Counted from the first letter of the stretch, positions 1 to 13,435 are shown. The stretch is DNA of 64,000 nucleotides from Strigamia acuminata (GCA_949358305.1 CASHSZ010000025.1:1-64000), one strand, 5' to 3'. Notes: generated by a model from the sequence alone, not told the origin. Numbers and translations are program-made.

Positions 1-107
1 ATTTCCCAATACATCATATCTGAAAGTGAAAAATGCGAAGGAAGGAATTGACGCAGTATTCGGACATAAAGCTGGACATCTTTTACCAGAACTTTTAGTG
101 ACAAACT
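1..107 (+). pseudogene. IR-A, interrupted penultimate exon (left part)
   Basis: This is the left part of a coding exon of a divergent ionotropic receptor (IR, iGluR-related ligand-gated channel of chemosensory neurons). Read from base 2 it is open and begins FPNTSYLKVKNAKEG. It aligns without gaps to 53179-53285, exon 6 of IR-B, where the same segment lies in the S2 half of the ligand-binding domain. The exon start and all upstream exons lie outside the window. The exon stops at codon TGT, where a 43.4-kb retroelement complex begins. The coding sequence resumes at 43525 in the same frame once one AACT duplicate is removed. No other frameshift or stop is visible, so the disruption looks recent. 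The IR assignment rests on IR-B, where the whole fold can be read. Confidence 0.85.
104..107. repeat. Target site duplication AACT (left)
   Basis: AACT directly precedes the LTR terminus TGTGACG at 108 and recurs at 43521-43524 directly after the opposite terminus CGTCACA. IR-B, the uninterrupted paralogue, has AACT once at this point. A 4-bp duplication is usual for Ty3/Gypsy integrase. Confidence 0.9.
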
Positions 108-238
108 TGTGACGATTACCTTCTGGAGATAGCAATTGCTAAACTAAAGTGTGAACTATCTGTGTGAAAATGTAAAATATGCAAACCTGATGTTTTCTCA
201 AAACATATAACATTTATTCCGGTTTGAACCTTATATAA
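108..238 (-). mobile_element. 3' LTR of element 1, distal fragment (U5 side)
   Basis: This is the last 131 bp of the LTR in element sense, from terminus TGTGACG (+ strand) to CCTTATATAA. It matches 34620-34750 and 41931-42061. After base 238 the LTR sequence stops and the 27.5-kb block begins. The LTR resumes at 27717 with no base lost or duplicated. Confidence 0.93.
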
Positions 239-1249
239 CCTTATGGCGCGCATGCGGATTTCTCGGAGTGCGAAAGGGACCCTATTTTTAACATTACGGC
301 GGCCTATACCTTGACCCCCTGTTCGCAGTCTCATGGCTGATTTTGCGGATTTCACTTATTTGTATATTCCGCACGATCGCGCGCGTTTTATCAACCTTGG
401 GAAAGCCGCTTTCTCAAATTTGCAAATTCCACATTGTGTGAACATGCTACAACGCTTCTGTGCGCGTCAATAAAAAAAAAAACCGATTAGAAATGAAATT
501 CAGGGTTTTGTTAAAATAAAAATTATACAATATAATCAGTCTATAATGCTTCTATAATGCTGTTGGTTTAATCAGCACATTGTAATCGTGTGAAAACACG
601 CGCGCTCGCAATAATACATTACCCAATGTACTTGCACTGGCATGGACCCATCAGTGCGCACTTTCCCGTGCGTGCTGCTTGCACTATTTACATCAATTGT
701 TGCTCCACAGGTTGCGCGACCTGCCGGGCAGTTAAGACGTACTAGAATAACCTCAGGATTTGATAAAACCTGATTTTTGGATGACACTAAGTAAATGGCA
801 GTGAATGTGAGATGTGAGATACACGATGAATTTAATAAAATTTATATTTCCTAATCATGGGATTGGTTTCACGTTTCATAATCCAACAATTAAGTAGAAT
901 ATCATTATTGCAATTGATTAAAACAAATTTTTTTTACAAATTCTTTGGTTTTACATTTTAAATTTATTTTCCAATAGTTGGCACCATCGCAATTGCTGCG
1001 AGTTTAAAACACTGCATTCAGCAGAATTTACTGCACTTTCAAATCAAGGCCAGGCATACCTACTGCAAAGTAATGTATAAACCATAAAGAAGCCTTTGAT
1101 TCGGAATTGCCTGTAGGTAATTCTGCGCTGGTCTCCAATGGAAATGTCCGCGCCGGTCTTCCGTGCACGGGAAGTCCACAGAAAGTCCGTGCATTCCGTG
1201 CGCTGGGAGTCCGTGCGTCGTACCGCGTGATCTTGCATTGTTTTTTGTG
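239..1249. other. Unit 1, left non-coding segment
   Basis: No gene, RNA or mobile-element signature is seen. It contains scattered GCGCGC runs and AT-rich stretches. The same sequence recurs at 14638-15648. Confidence 0.6.
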
Positions 1250-4200
1250 GGCTTTTCCTGATTAGGATTACTTCCTTTTTAACTCTTGAAGAATTAAGTT
1301 TGTTTTTTTTGCTCCAAAACGTCCCAAAACGCCTGAAAATCGCGCAACTCGAGGCAAAACATTACAGTGTGTATTCAAATCAAAACTAGCTACAAATACA
1401 TGCTGAAATTAGCTAAATTTTCAAATTTTTTGGCTTTCAAGAAGTAATGGAAACATTTGACATAACGTGGATCAGTTGCATTCAAAAACTAAAATATTTT
1501 GTGTTTTACTTCAATTTTAAACTAAAAATGATGTCATTTCCTGTTTAAACCCCTGTTAAAGCTTGAAATACATTTTAACTAAAAGAAATAAGTTTGTTTT
1601 TTTCTTCGGCAGTGACGTGTACACACGAGCACGCCTGAGAACGCCAAAAAATGCTAAAAAACGCTCAAAAACGCCTGAAAATCGCGCAACTCGAGGCAAA
1701 ACATTAATTTTTCATCTTTATTTCAACTTTTGTGACGTTTAAAATTGTGTTCTCATGTTTTTTGCCTCAAGTTGCATTGTCATCTGGCGTTTTGGAGTGT
1801 TTTTATGTGTTCGCAGGCGTTCGCAGGCGTTTTTTGGCGTTGTCACTCACTCAAGTGGCCATTTTTAGCATTTTCCGTAGTAAAAATGGCCGTTTTTCGT
1901 CAAAATGGCCATTTTTAGCCATTTTTCAGAGTAAAAATGTTTTTTTTTCACCGTTTTTATAGTAAAATGGCCATTTTTAGTCGTTTTTTTAATCAAAAAT
2001 GGCCGTTTTTATCGTTGAAACGTTATTAAAATGTAACGTTTCAATGGCGTTTTGATCTCGCCTCATTTCCGGTTTTGAAAATTAATAAACGCCCCGGCGT
2101 TTATTCGAGGCAATACCCAACTTGGGCTTTTATTCGCGTCGCACCGCATCATCATCTCACCTTGCCTCCCGTCTTGAAAATTTATAAACGCCCCGGCGTT
2201 TATTCAAGGCAAACCATTGTTTATGTAAGTTTTTCCTGATTAGGGTTACTTCCTTTAGAAGAAACACGTTTATTTCTTCTCGCTTAATCTTGAGTCGTGA
2301 TCTCGCCTCGTTTCTGGTCTTAAAAATTAATAAACACCCCGGCTTTTATTCAAGGCAATACGGTACGTTTATGAAACCCAACTTGGGCTTTCATTTTAAA
2401 AAAAGCGCGTGTTCTTACGTCGAACTAAGAGATACAGGTGAATTAGCAACGCCTAATTTGATTTAATAAATAAAGCAAACAACATCTCGCCTCACTTCTG
2501 GCGTTTGTTCGAGGCAAGCCATTGTTTTTGCATTTTTTTTCCTGATTAGGGTTACTTCCTTTTTAACTCTTGAAGAAATAAGTATGTTTTTTTTACTCGG
2601 CAGTGACGTGTACGCGCGAGTACGCCTGAGAACGCCAAAAAATACTCCAAAACGCCTGAAAATCGTGCAACTCGAGGCAAAACATTAATTGTTTATTTTT
2701 GTTTCAACTTTTGTAACGTTTACAATTGTGTTCTCATGTTTTTTGCCTCAAGTTGCATTGTCATTTTGCGTTTTGGGGCGTTTTTAGGCATTTTTAGGCA
2801 TTTGCGGGCGTTCTTGGGCGTTTTTTGGCGTTGTCATTCAATCAAATGGCCATTTTTAGCCATTTTTAGCCATTTTTCATAGAAAAATGGTTATTTTTAG
2901 CCGTTTTTCATCCAAAATGGCCGTTTTTCATCCAAAAGGGCCGTTTTTCATCCAAAATGGAATAATTGTTGTGTCCGGATTTTATGTCATTTATTGTCTT
3001 AATTAAAGTTAACAAAGTGTCTTTAATTTTTGCTTTTCTTGAATTTCAGCTTTTTAGATATTTTTACATATTAAACTTTCATTTTTTGTGATTTATTAAA
3101 AGTTACAGTGTTTTCATGAATTTTAGTGTCTATGATATTGATATTATCTTTATTCATTGCTATTTAAAGTTTTATTACTTCTCTGTGTCTTATTTCTTTA
3201 ATTCTTGCTCATTTTGTGTGATTTTGGATGATTTTTAGTGCATTCGTCGATTTACAGATCACTTGCGTAAGACGCGTGACGTCATATTTCTTAATCTAGT
3301 TCGGTTGTGTTCAAACTTCTAACCTTTTGTTTGGACCTTATTCTTGTGTTATGGATAGGTTTTAGAATTGATTTAGACTAATTTGGGGGTGATCTGTCGA
3401 TTGGTTTGCTTTATTTTTGTCCCGGAACGGTCGTTTTGTCGTTTCGAGCGTTCGTTGTCGGTACGCACTTGTGCGCTGCTGACCGAGTTCATTCCGTTCG
3501 GCAAACGATTATTTTCAAGTGTTCTTTTAATAAATAGTGCTTTTGTTGTAGGAAATTACATTTCCTAATGTTATTTTATTCAATACAGTGTGTATTCTTG
3601 ATTTTATTCTTGTGTTGAAATTCAAATGTCGTGTTTTGCCGCTCTAGCGGATTTGAAGTGGGCGCCATGTTGGATTTCCCCGCTAATTTCTTTATTTATC
3701 CATTTCATTTGTCTTTTTGAAAATGAATAAACGCCCCGGCGTTTATGCGAGGCAAGCCATAGTTTTTGTAGGTTCTTTCCTGATTAGGGTTACTTGTGAC
3801 GTGCACGCGCGAGCTCGCCCGAGGACGCCAAAAAAAGCTCAAAAACGCCCCAAAACGCCTGAAAATCGCGCAACTCGAAGCAAAAAATTACAGTTTGAAT
3901 TCAAATCAAAACTAACCACAAATACATGCTACAATTAGGTAAATTTTCAAATTTTTTATCAATAAATGATGACTTTCAAGAAGTATGACAACATTTGACA
4001 AAATTTAGACCAGTTGCATTTAAAAACTAAAATATTTTGTGTTTTACTTCAATTTTAAACCAAAAATGACGTCATTTTTTGTTTAAACCGGCGTTTATTT
4101 GAGGCAAACACGCCGCTGAGAACGCCAAAAAATGCTCAAAAACACTCCAAAAGGCCTGAAAATCGCGCAACTTGAGGCAAAAAATTAATTTTTCATCTTT

Positions 4201-5060
4201 GTTTCAACTTTTGTGACGTTTAAAATTGTGTTTTCAAGTTTTATGCCTCAAGTTGCATTGTCATCTGGCGTTTTGGGGCGTTTTGGGGCGTTCGCAGGCG
4301 TTTGCACGCGTTTTTTGGCATTGTCACTCACTCAAGTGGCCATTTTTAGCCAATTTTCGAAGTAAAAATGGCCTTTTTTTATTAAAATGGCCATTTTCAG
4401 CCATTTGTCATAGTAAAAATGGCCATTTTCAGCCATTTTTTATAGTAAAAGTGGCCATTTTTCATCCAAAATGGCCGTTTTTCATCCAAAATGACCATTT
4501 TTATCATTGACACGCTATAAAAATGTAACGTTTCAATGGCGTTTTGACGAAACCGGTAAGTTTTGAAATTTCCCGTGTCCCGTTATTGTGACTCCTCGTC
4601 CGGTTTCTCAGAACCGAAACCCTAATACAGGTGAATTAGTGACGCCTAATTTGTTTCAACAAATAAAGCAAACAACATCTCGCCTCACTTCCAGTCTTGA
4701 AAATTAGTAAACGCCCCGGCGTTTATTCGAGGCAAGCCGTTGTTTTTACAGTAATTTCCTGGTTAGGGTTATTTTTTTTTTAACTCTTGAAGAAATAAGT
4801 TTGTTTTTTTCTCGCCTGCACGCGCGAGCTCGCATGAGAATGCTAAAAAATAAGCAAAAACGTTCTAAAACGCCCCAAAACGCTTCAAAATGCTCCAAAA
4901 AGCCTGAAAATCGTGCCACTCAAAGCAAAAAATTATGTTTGCATGTTTTTTGCCTCAAGTTGCACGGTTATCTGGCGTTTTGGTGCGTTCTTGGGGCGTT
5001 TTGGTGCGTTCTTGGGGCGTTTTCGGGCGTTTTTTTGGCGTTGTCACTCACTCCCGCACT
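1250..5060. repeat. Cluster of diverged GCGTTT-palindrome repeats (unit 1)
   Basis: At least four diverged copies of a roughly 0.8-1 kb module lie here. Each module tends to carry four parts in order. The first is a 22-bp palindrome with arms AATAAACGCC/GGCGTTTATT around CC, followed by CGAGGCAA (2084, 2184, 3726 and 4706, and a variant at 5412). The second is a CCTGATTAGGGTTACTTCC block. The third is a CGCCAAAAAATGCTC/GGCGTTTTGGGGCG inverted pair around TTTTGCCTCAAGTTGC. The fourth is a run of ATGGCCATTTTTAGCC. The inverted pairs could fold into long imperfect hairpins. No coding capacity is recognised. Copy 2 lies at 15649-19459. Confidence 0.7.
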
Positions 5061-6732
5061 TTGCTGTCTTGTTTATTACAATTTGGTTTAGCTGTTGTAT
5101 TTATTTTTATTTGTTTTATGGTTATTTAATGTGTTTTTGTAGCATTCAAAATGTTTTGTTGCCTAATTTCTCGTTTTGGCGCCAACTGTTTGTTTGACAA
5201 CGCCGTGTCAGAATTTAGGGATGATTCTGCTTTGGTTTCTAATTAAAAAAAAAATGTTGTTTTAATTTCAATTGTAACTGCTTATTATAACGTTATTATT
5301 AGTATTTTGTAAAGGTTCATTTTTTTTCCATGTTAATAAAAAATGAAGTAACTTTCGGTGAAAAAAAAAACAGTTAAATGCGGATCAAAATTAAACACAC
5401 ACGAGAAGTTTAATAAACGTCCCGGCGTTTATTCGAGGCAATACGGTACATTTGTGAAACCCAACTTGGAACCCGAAAATAACGTGGGGCCGTCTGAACA
5501 CCTGGATTTGAATTTTCGTCTACGCGCGCGCCGACGCATGGGGAATGCGGGGTGGGGTTCCTTCCCAGTGTTCCGAACGAGTCAATTTCACCCCGAAAAT
5601 ATCCCGAAATTGCTGATACATGCATTTCGAGCCAGAAATATTGATCTTCATGTAAATTTTGATTGTTTAGCTTTTTTTTGAAATTTTACAAATTTTTCTC
5701 ATCTCCTGCCTTCCTCGCTCATTTAACACCAAAATGGCCTGCATTGAGGATTTTTCCCATAATCCTTTTCACACGTATGGAGCGCAAACAGTCGCAATAA
5801 ATGAAATCAGCGGAATTCGGCCTTGAGTTTGCGACGCCATCTTGAATACGAGTAACAGCACAGTATGGTGTCAATTATTCGAACTGATCGTAAGGCATGG
5901 GACAAAAATTGATTAAAAACGAACAAACATGATTAAAAATCAACAAAAATCGACTGAAATCGGACAATAATCAATTCAGAATGACAAATAACGATTAAAA
6001 TTGGCAAAAATTGTCACAAATAGAGAAAAACCGATTAAAAATCAGCAAGAAACCAATAGAAATTGATAAAATCAAATAAAAATTAACAAATATCCATTTT
6101 GTTTGCTTTTAAACAAATTAAGAACTTTGAAAACACACGACAATTTTAAACAGTAAACACCGGGGTCAAATAAGCGCCGCTACTCGTTTAAACACCGGGG
6201 AGGTGTTAGTGAAGTGCCTCGAGTGGAGAAATTAATAAACGCTCGAGGCACCACGGTAGGCTTATTAAACACAAAATATGAAACGCTCGATCTTCAACAG
6301 GCGCACACGCCCGAGAACACCTCGGCATGCCTCAGCACTCTCCAAGAAACGAGAAAAACCAAGGCAAAAAAAAAAAAATACACCAAAATTAGGACTAAAA
6401 TCAAACACACATGGGGCCCGGAAGATTGATAACATCCCGGCATATATTCAAGGCAGTACGCCATGTTTTTTCCACCATTTTGTAAGTTTATTTCAATATT
6501 CATAAAGTTTATTGCTTTTTGTATCATTAGTAGTATTCCCTTGTGTGATGTGGTTTTATAAATATCACACACAACTGCTTCTGCTGTTTTCTTCACGTTT
6601 ATGCTTCGTGTATGCACGTGAAGCCCTCGCACATCTTTTGAGCACCTGTACACATTTGGACACGCTCAAGGTGCTACATCGCGCGCTCAAACGCACTAGA
6701 TCGCGCGCGCAAACGCGCTACATCACGCATAT
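5061..6732. other. Unit 1, non-coding segment
   Basis: No gene is recognised. A run of AAAATTGATTAAAAAT-like sequence lies at about 5900-6090. Two GAGGCA motifs relate it to the neighbouring repeat cluster. Open frames here are short and lack conserved motifs. Copy 2 lies at 19460-21131. Confidence 0.55.
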
Positions 6733-7124
6733 TAGGGATAAGAACGGACCGGGATAGGGACTGGACTGGTAATGTTTGCCCTATGCGGATACGGGACGGG
6801 ACGGGATTACAGTTGCTAAATTCGTACTGCGAGGCGGAGACAATTTTCTAATTCCAGTTGTTATTTATCACTATTAAGCCTAATATTGAGCCTGATAATG
6901 CTAAAATAAAGTAAATAAACAACAACAACAAACTCATTATTAAAAGTAAATTACACTGTATGACCAAAATATTGTTGTTTCTTTACTTTATTTTAGCATT
7001 ATTAGGCCTAATATTAGGCTTAATACTGATTTATTTCAATTATGCAATCATACGCGCGTATTACGCTAACGTAATGGACCCGGGACGGGTCGGGACCCGA
7101 AAATTGGTCCCGTTCTCATCCCTA
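6733..7124. mobile_element. hAT-like MITE (unit 1)
   Basis: The 392-bp element has inverted termini: TAGGGATAAGAACGG on the left and its counterpart TAGGGATGAGAACGG read from the right end. It is flanked by an exact 8-bp duplication, ACGCATAT, at 6725-6732 and 7125-7132. Eight-base duplications and TAGGG-type ends are typical of the hAT superfamily. The interior is a foldback built of a GACGGGACGGG arm and a TAAGCCTAATATT/AATATTAGGCTTA arm, with no transposase. It is present in both 14.4-kb copies, so it inserted before the duplication. Confidence 0.88.
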
Positions 7125-7132
7125 ACGCATAT

Positions 7133-7865
7133 ATATCGCAGACATATCGCGCCCACGACAAAGCACAAACCCATGGCAGTCACCAAAGAATATTTACGCC
7201 GCTTCCACGCACGTTTTATTTTCTCACAGGCCTCTACACATTTAACTTGCGCGCGCACTTGCTACGTGCTCGTGTGGTCACAATAAATACCTAATTTTCA
7301 TTAAAATAACGAATGAACGAAATCACTTCAACCACACTTGCTACGGTCGACGCATCGACGGCGATTCGCATGCGTTACCCCAAATACCGATCAAAAATCG
7401 CAGAAAACACTAATCCCGACCCAAAAACCGCCAAAATTACCCTCAACACACCCCAACAACCTTCCACCACTTAAATTACACCGGAAAAAAAACAATTTCA
7501 AACCGAAAAATCAACAAAAAAGGCCAAAAAAATATTGCAAACAAAGAGAAAAGATCAATTATCGAGGCAAATCCCCACCACAAAACAACGCATCGCCGGT
7601 AAACACTTAAGCGTACAGTGCACAACACTACTGTTTATTTTCAATGATCCAATAAATAAAATTTGAAACAAAGTTGAGTGGAATTGTACGTTTCTTGTAT
7701 ATTAAAGTTTTTATTTTGTTTGTTTACACTTAATTTTTTTTTTCCATCATAGAATGGCGACTCGATACTTTTGTAGCTCGAATTCACTTCGTAAACGTAA
7801 TCGGTGTTCATCACGCGTCAATGCGCTCGTGCAATAGTATAGGCGCGCATACGATTTGATGCGCG
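7133..7865. other. Unit 1, non-coding segment
   Basis: No feature is recognised. It is AT-rich with an A-rich stretch at 7480-7560. Copy 2 lies at 21532-22264. Confidence 0.5.
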
Positions 7866-8360
7866 CAAAACTTGCAAAACTTGCACGGAATTTGGGCAAT
7901 TTTTGACAATTTTCAGCAGATTTTTGCCTGTATTTGACAAATTTCAGAAGATTTTTGCCTATATTTGACAAATTTCAGAAGATTTCCTCAATCCTCAAAC
8001 ATTTGCTGAAATTTCTCATAAAATTTCTAAAATTAATTGAAATTTGTCTGAAATTTGTCTGCAATTTGTCAAATATTGTCAAAAATCCGTGGAAATTTGT
8101 CAAATACTGGCAAAAATCCATGTAAATTTGTCAAAAATTGCCATAATTCGGTGCAAATTGTGTTAGACATTGGAAAAATTTATTTTAACGCTTCCAACGC
8201 GCCAGTAAATCGCGCGTGCACACGCGTGGATTTTTCGTCATAGTTGGATGCGCGCAAACCTCACGTAACTTGCGCCAAAATTTGGCAATTTTTGACAAAT
8301 TTCAGCAGATTTTTGCCAGTATTTGACAAATTTCCACTGATTTTTGACAATATTTGACCC
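7866..8360. repeat. Degenerate TTTGACAAATTTCAG repeat tract (unit 1)
   Basis: Short degenerate direct repeats of the type TTTTTGCCAGTATTTGACAAATTTC run through this stretch, some in inverted orientation (GAAATTTGTCAAATACTGGC at 8090-8110). It is simple-sequence-like with no coding potential. Copy 2 lies at 22265-22759. Confidence 0.65.
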
Positions 8361-9130
8361 AACAACTGCGCCACGTTCCAGGCGCCGGTTTAGGCATTTT
8401 AGACCCGTTTTAGACCGTTTTAGATGGCGAAAACGTTCTCTCCATCATTTTCTACCCCTGGGTGAGGTTTTCAGCGTTCATGATTGATGAAAAAGCTGTT
8501 TTCTAACTAGCTGTCCCATTGCTAGTTTTGGCGTCAGGTTTTAGCAACCTTCCGATCCGACTCTGTCGTCTGCACGACCTCCAAGACCGTTTTAGGGTTA
8601 ATTTGAGTCAAATAATTCATTCTGGGATTGTTTTGGGTTTTTTACAAGTGTGTTTTTGTAGTTTTTATTGGTTTCAAACATTGTCAATTCTTTATACAAG
8701 TGTAACTTTCATTTCTCTGTATTTTGAGAACTTTGCATTGCAGCAAAGTTCATTTCTTGCCCCTTAATTATTGTGTAATTGTTGGTTTTCAAGCCCGTTT
8801 TTTAACAATAACTTTATTTGAAGTGCCTATTGTTTCAGGCACGTGCTTCCACGTGCCTTTTATTGTTGAGCAATTTCTTGGGCAGTTGCGCTCCTGTTGC
8901 TAGCATTACCGCGCGTTCTCCGCGCGCGTACTCGCGCGTTTCGCATCACACACATTCGGGTTCAATGGCCTATCGCGGCGGCACATTGTGTGGCATAGCG
9001 CGGCACGTTGCAATTACGTGACGTGGCACGTTGCTGTTACGTGACGCAATAGCCAGTATTTAAGCAGGGGATTCCATCATCGTTTACACAAATGCGCATT
9101 GCAACGTGGAGGCGCATTCGAGTCCTTTTC
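8361..9130. other. Unit 1, sequence preceding the palindrome array
   Basis: No gene is seen. Close to the array are two ACGTGACG motifs (9015-9045) and a TATTTAAG box at 9057-9064. Together these could act as a promoter reading into the array, but this is only a suggestion from motif appearance. Copy 2 lies at 22760-23529. Confidence 0.35.
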
Positions 9131-10149
9131 CCAAGCGTTGAAAAAGGACAAAACTCGTATTCGATTCGAAAGCGAATCGAATACGATTTTTGTCCTTTTT
9201 CAACGCAAAATTGTATTCGATTCGCTTTCGAATCGAATACGAGTTTTGCCCTTCTTCAACGCGAAATCGTATTCGACTCGTTTTCGAGTCGAATGCGAAT
9301 TTTGCCCTTCTTCAACGCGAAATCGTATTCGACTCGCTTTCGAATCGAATACGAGTTTTGCCCTTCTTCAACGCGAAATCGTATTCGACTCGTTTTCGAG
9401 TCGAGTACGAATTTTGCCCTTCTTCAACGCGAAATCGTATTCGATTCGCTTTCGAATCGTATACGAGATGGTCGATTTTTGTTTCCCGGACTTTGATTCG
9501 TATTCGAGTTGTTACGAGTTCGTATTTTGATCGTATTCGTATTCGAATCGAATTCGAATCGTATTCGAATCGAATACGAATCGAATTCGAGTCGTATTCG
9601 AGATGGTCGATGATTTCCACTCGCTCGTATACGCGTTGTATACGAGCTCGTATTTTGATCGTAATCGTAAACGAATCGTTTACAAGTCGTATACAAGTTG
9701 TATACGACGTGTATACACCTCGTATACGAACGAAGTTTGTGAAAACACAATTTCCAAATAAGACGTATGTGACTACTATGTGTTTTCATGTCGTAGTAAG
9801 TATCCGGTGGATTTTCCAAACTTCGTTCGTATACGAGGTGTATACACGTCGTATACAACTTGTATACGACTTGTAAACGATTCGTTTACGATTACGATCA
9901 AAATACGAGCTCGTATACAACGCGTATACGAGCAAGTGGAAATCATCGACCATCTCGAATGCGACTCGAATACGATTCGAATACATCTCGAATACATCTC
10001 GAATACGAGTCGTACGAGTCAAAGTCCGGGAACGGGTCATCGACTATCTCGTATTCGAGTTGTTACGAGTTCGTATTTTGATCGTATTCGTATTCGAATC
10101 GAATTCGAATCGTATTCGAATCGAATACGAATCGAATTCGAGTCGTATT

Positions 10150-13100
10150 CGAGATGGTCGATGATTTCCACTCGCTCGTATACGCGTTGTATACGAGCTC
10201 GTATTTTGATCGTAATCGTAAACGAATCGTTTACAAGTCGTATACAAGTCGTATACGACGTGTATACACCTCGTATACGAACGAAGTTTGGAAAATCCAC
10301 CGGACACTTACTACGACATGAAAACACATAGTAGTCACATACGTCTTATTTGGAAATTGTGTTTTCACAAACTTCGTTCGTATACGAGGTGTATACACGT
10401 CGTATACGACTTGTATACGACTTGTAAACGATTCGTTTACGATTACGATCAAAATACGAGCTCGTATACAACGCGTATACGAGCGAGTGGAAATCATCGA
10501 CCATCTCGAATACGACTCGAATTCGATTAGTATTCGATTCGAATACGATTCGAATTCGATTCGAATACGAATACGATCAAAATACGAACTCGTAACAACT
10601 CGAATACGAGATAGTCGATGACCCGTTCCCGGACTTTGACTCGTACGACTCGTATTCGAGATGTATTCGAGATGTATTCGAATCGTATTCGAGTCGCATT
10701 CGAGATGGTCGATGATTTCCACTCGCTCGTATACGCGTTGTATACGAGCTCGTATTTTGATCGTAATCGTAAACGAATCGTTTACAAGTCGTATACAAGT
10801 CGTATACGACGTGTATACACCTCGTATACGAACGAAGTTTGGAAAATCCACCGGACACTTACTACGACATGAAAACACATAGTAGTCACATACGTCTTAT
10901 TTGGAAATTGTGTTTTCACAAACTTCGTTCGTATACGAGGTGTATACACGTCGTATACGACTTGTATACGACTTGTAAACGATTCGTTTACGATTACGAT
11001 CAAAATACGAGCTCGTATACAACGCGTATACGAGCGAGTGGAAATCATCGACCATCTCGAATACGACTCGAATTCGATTAGTATTCGATTCGAATACGAT
11101 TCGAATTCGATTCGAATACGAATACGATCAAAATACGAACTCGTAACAACTCGAATACGAGATAGTCGATGACCCGTTCCCGGACTTTGACTCGTACGAC
11201 TCGTATTCGAGATGTATTCGAGATGTATTCGAATCGTATTCGAGTCGCATTCGAGATGGTCGATGATTTCCACTCGCTCGTATACGCGTTGTATACGAGC
11301 TCGTATTTTGATCGTAATCGTAAACGAATCGTTTACAAGTCGTATACAAGTCGTATACGACGTGTATACACCTCGTATACGAACGAAGTTTGGAAAATCC
11401 ACCGGACACTTACTACGACATGAAAACACATAGTAGTCACATACGTCTTATTTGGAAATTGTGTTTTCACAAACTTCGTTCGTATACGAGGTGTATACAC
11501 GTCGTATACGACTTGTATACGACTTGTAAACGATTCGTTTACGATTACGATCAAAATACGAGCTCGTATACAACGCGTATACGAGCGAGTGGAAATCATC
11601 GACCATCTCGAATACGACTCGAATTCGATTAGTATTCGATTCGAATACGATTCGAATTCGATTCGAATACGAATACGATCAAAATACGAACTCGTAACAA
11701 CTCGAATACGAGATAGTCGATGACCCGTTCCCGGACTTTGACTCGTACGACTCGTATTCGAGATGTATTCGAGATGTATTCGAATCGTATTCGAGTCGCA
11801 TTCGAGATGGTCGATGATTTCCACTCGCTCGTATACGCGTTGTATACGAGCTCGTATTTTGATCGTAATCGTAAACGAATCGTTTACAAGTCGTATACAA
11901 GTCGTATACGACGTGTATACACCTCGTATACGAACGAAGTTTGGAAAATCCACCGGACACTTACTACGACATGAAAACACATAGTAGTCACATACGTCTT
12001 ATTTGGAAATTGTGTTTTCACAAACTTCGTTCGTATACGAGGTGTATACACGTCGTATACGACTTGTATACGACTTGTAAACGATTCGTTTACGATTACG
12101 ATCAAAATACGAGCTCGTATACAACGCGTATACGAGCGAGTGGAAATCATCGACCATCTCGAATACGACTCGAATTCGATTAGTATTCGATTCGAATACG
12201 ATTCGAATTCGATTCGAATACGAATACGATCAAAATACGAACTCGTAACAACTCGAATACGAGATAGTCGATGACCCGTTCCCGGACTTTGACTCGTACG
12301 ACTCGTATTCGAGATGTATTCGAGATGTATTCGAATCGTATTCGAGTCGCATTCGAGATGGTCGATGATTTCCACTCGCTCGTATACGCGTTGTATACGA
12401 GCTCGTATTTTGATCGTAATCGTAAACGAATCGTTTACAAGTCGTATACAAGTCGTATACGACGTGTATACACCTCGTATACGAACGAAGTTTGGAAAAT
12501 CCACCGGACACTTACTACGACATGAAAACACATAGTAGTCACATACGTCTTATTTGGAAATTGTGTTTTCACAAACTTCGTTCGTATACGAGGTGTATAC
12601 ACGTCGTATACGACTTGTATACGACTTGTAAACGATTCGTTTACGATTACGATCAAAATACGAGCTCGTATACAACGCGTATACGAGCGAGTGGAAATCA
12701 TCGACCATCTCGAATACGACTCGAATTCGATTAGTATTCGATTCGAATACGATTCGAATTCGATTCGAATACGAATACGATCAAAATACGAACTCGTAAC
12801 AACTCGAATACGAGATAGTCGATGACCCGTTCCCGGACTTTGACTCGTACGACTCGTATTCGAGATGTATTCGAGATGTATTCGAATCGTATTCGAGTCG
12901 CATTCGAGATGGTCGATGATTTCCACTCGCTCGTATACGCGTTGTATACGAGCTCGTATTTTGATCGTAATCGTAAACGAATCGTTTACAAGTCGTATAC
13001 AAGTCGTATACGACGTGTATACACCTCGTATACGAACGAAGTTTGGAAAATCCACCGGACACTTACTACGACATGAAAACACATAGTAGTCACATACGTC

Positions 13101-13263
13101 TTATTTGGAAATTGTGTTTTCACAAACTTCGTTCGTATACGAGGTGTATACACGTCGTATACGACTTGTATACGACTTGTAAACGATTCGTTTACGATTA
13201 CGATCAAAATACGAGCTCGTATACAACGCGTATACGAGCGAGTGGAAATCATCGACCATCTCG
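10150..13263. repeat. Six 551-bp tandem repeats, each a 141-bp-arm hairpin
   Basis: The repeat period is exactly 551 bp. In each unit, two 141-bp arms that are perfect reverse complements flank a 77-nt loop. In the first unit the arms are 10150-10290 and 10368-10508, with the loop at 10291-10367. The other left arms begin at 10701, 11252, 11803, 12354 and 12905. Beyond the arms the complementarity continues imperfectly for about 17 bp. The spacer between hairpins is also made of short palindromes (TTCGAA, GTATAC). Inter-unit identity is essentially complete apart from a TTAG/TTCG difference in the last spacer, which points to recent expansion or homogenisation. Confidence 0.92.
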
Positions 13264-13435
13264 AATACGACTCGAATTCGATTCGTATTCGATTCGAATA
13301 CGATTCGAATTCGATTCGAATACGAATACGATCAAAATACGAACTCGTAACAACTCGAATACAAATCAAAGTCCGGGAAACAAAAATCGACCATCTCGTA
13401 TACGATTCGAAAGCGAATCGAATACGATTTCGCGT

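Noticed and set aside
10150-13263. Regular direct repeats suggestive of a CRISPR array
   Set aside because: The period is 551 bp, repeats are contiguous and no unique spacers exist. The window is eukaryotic.
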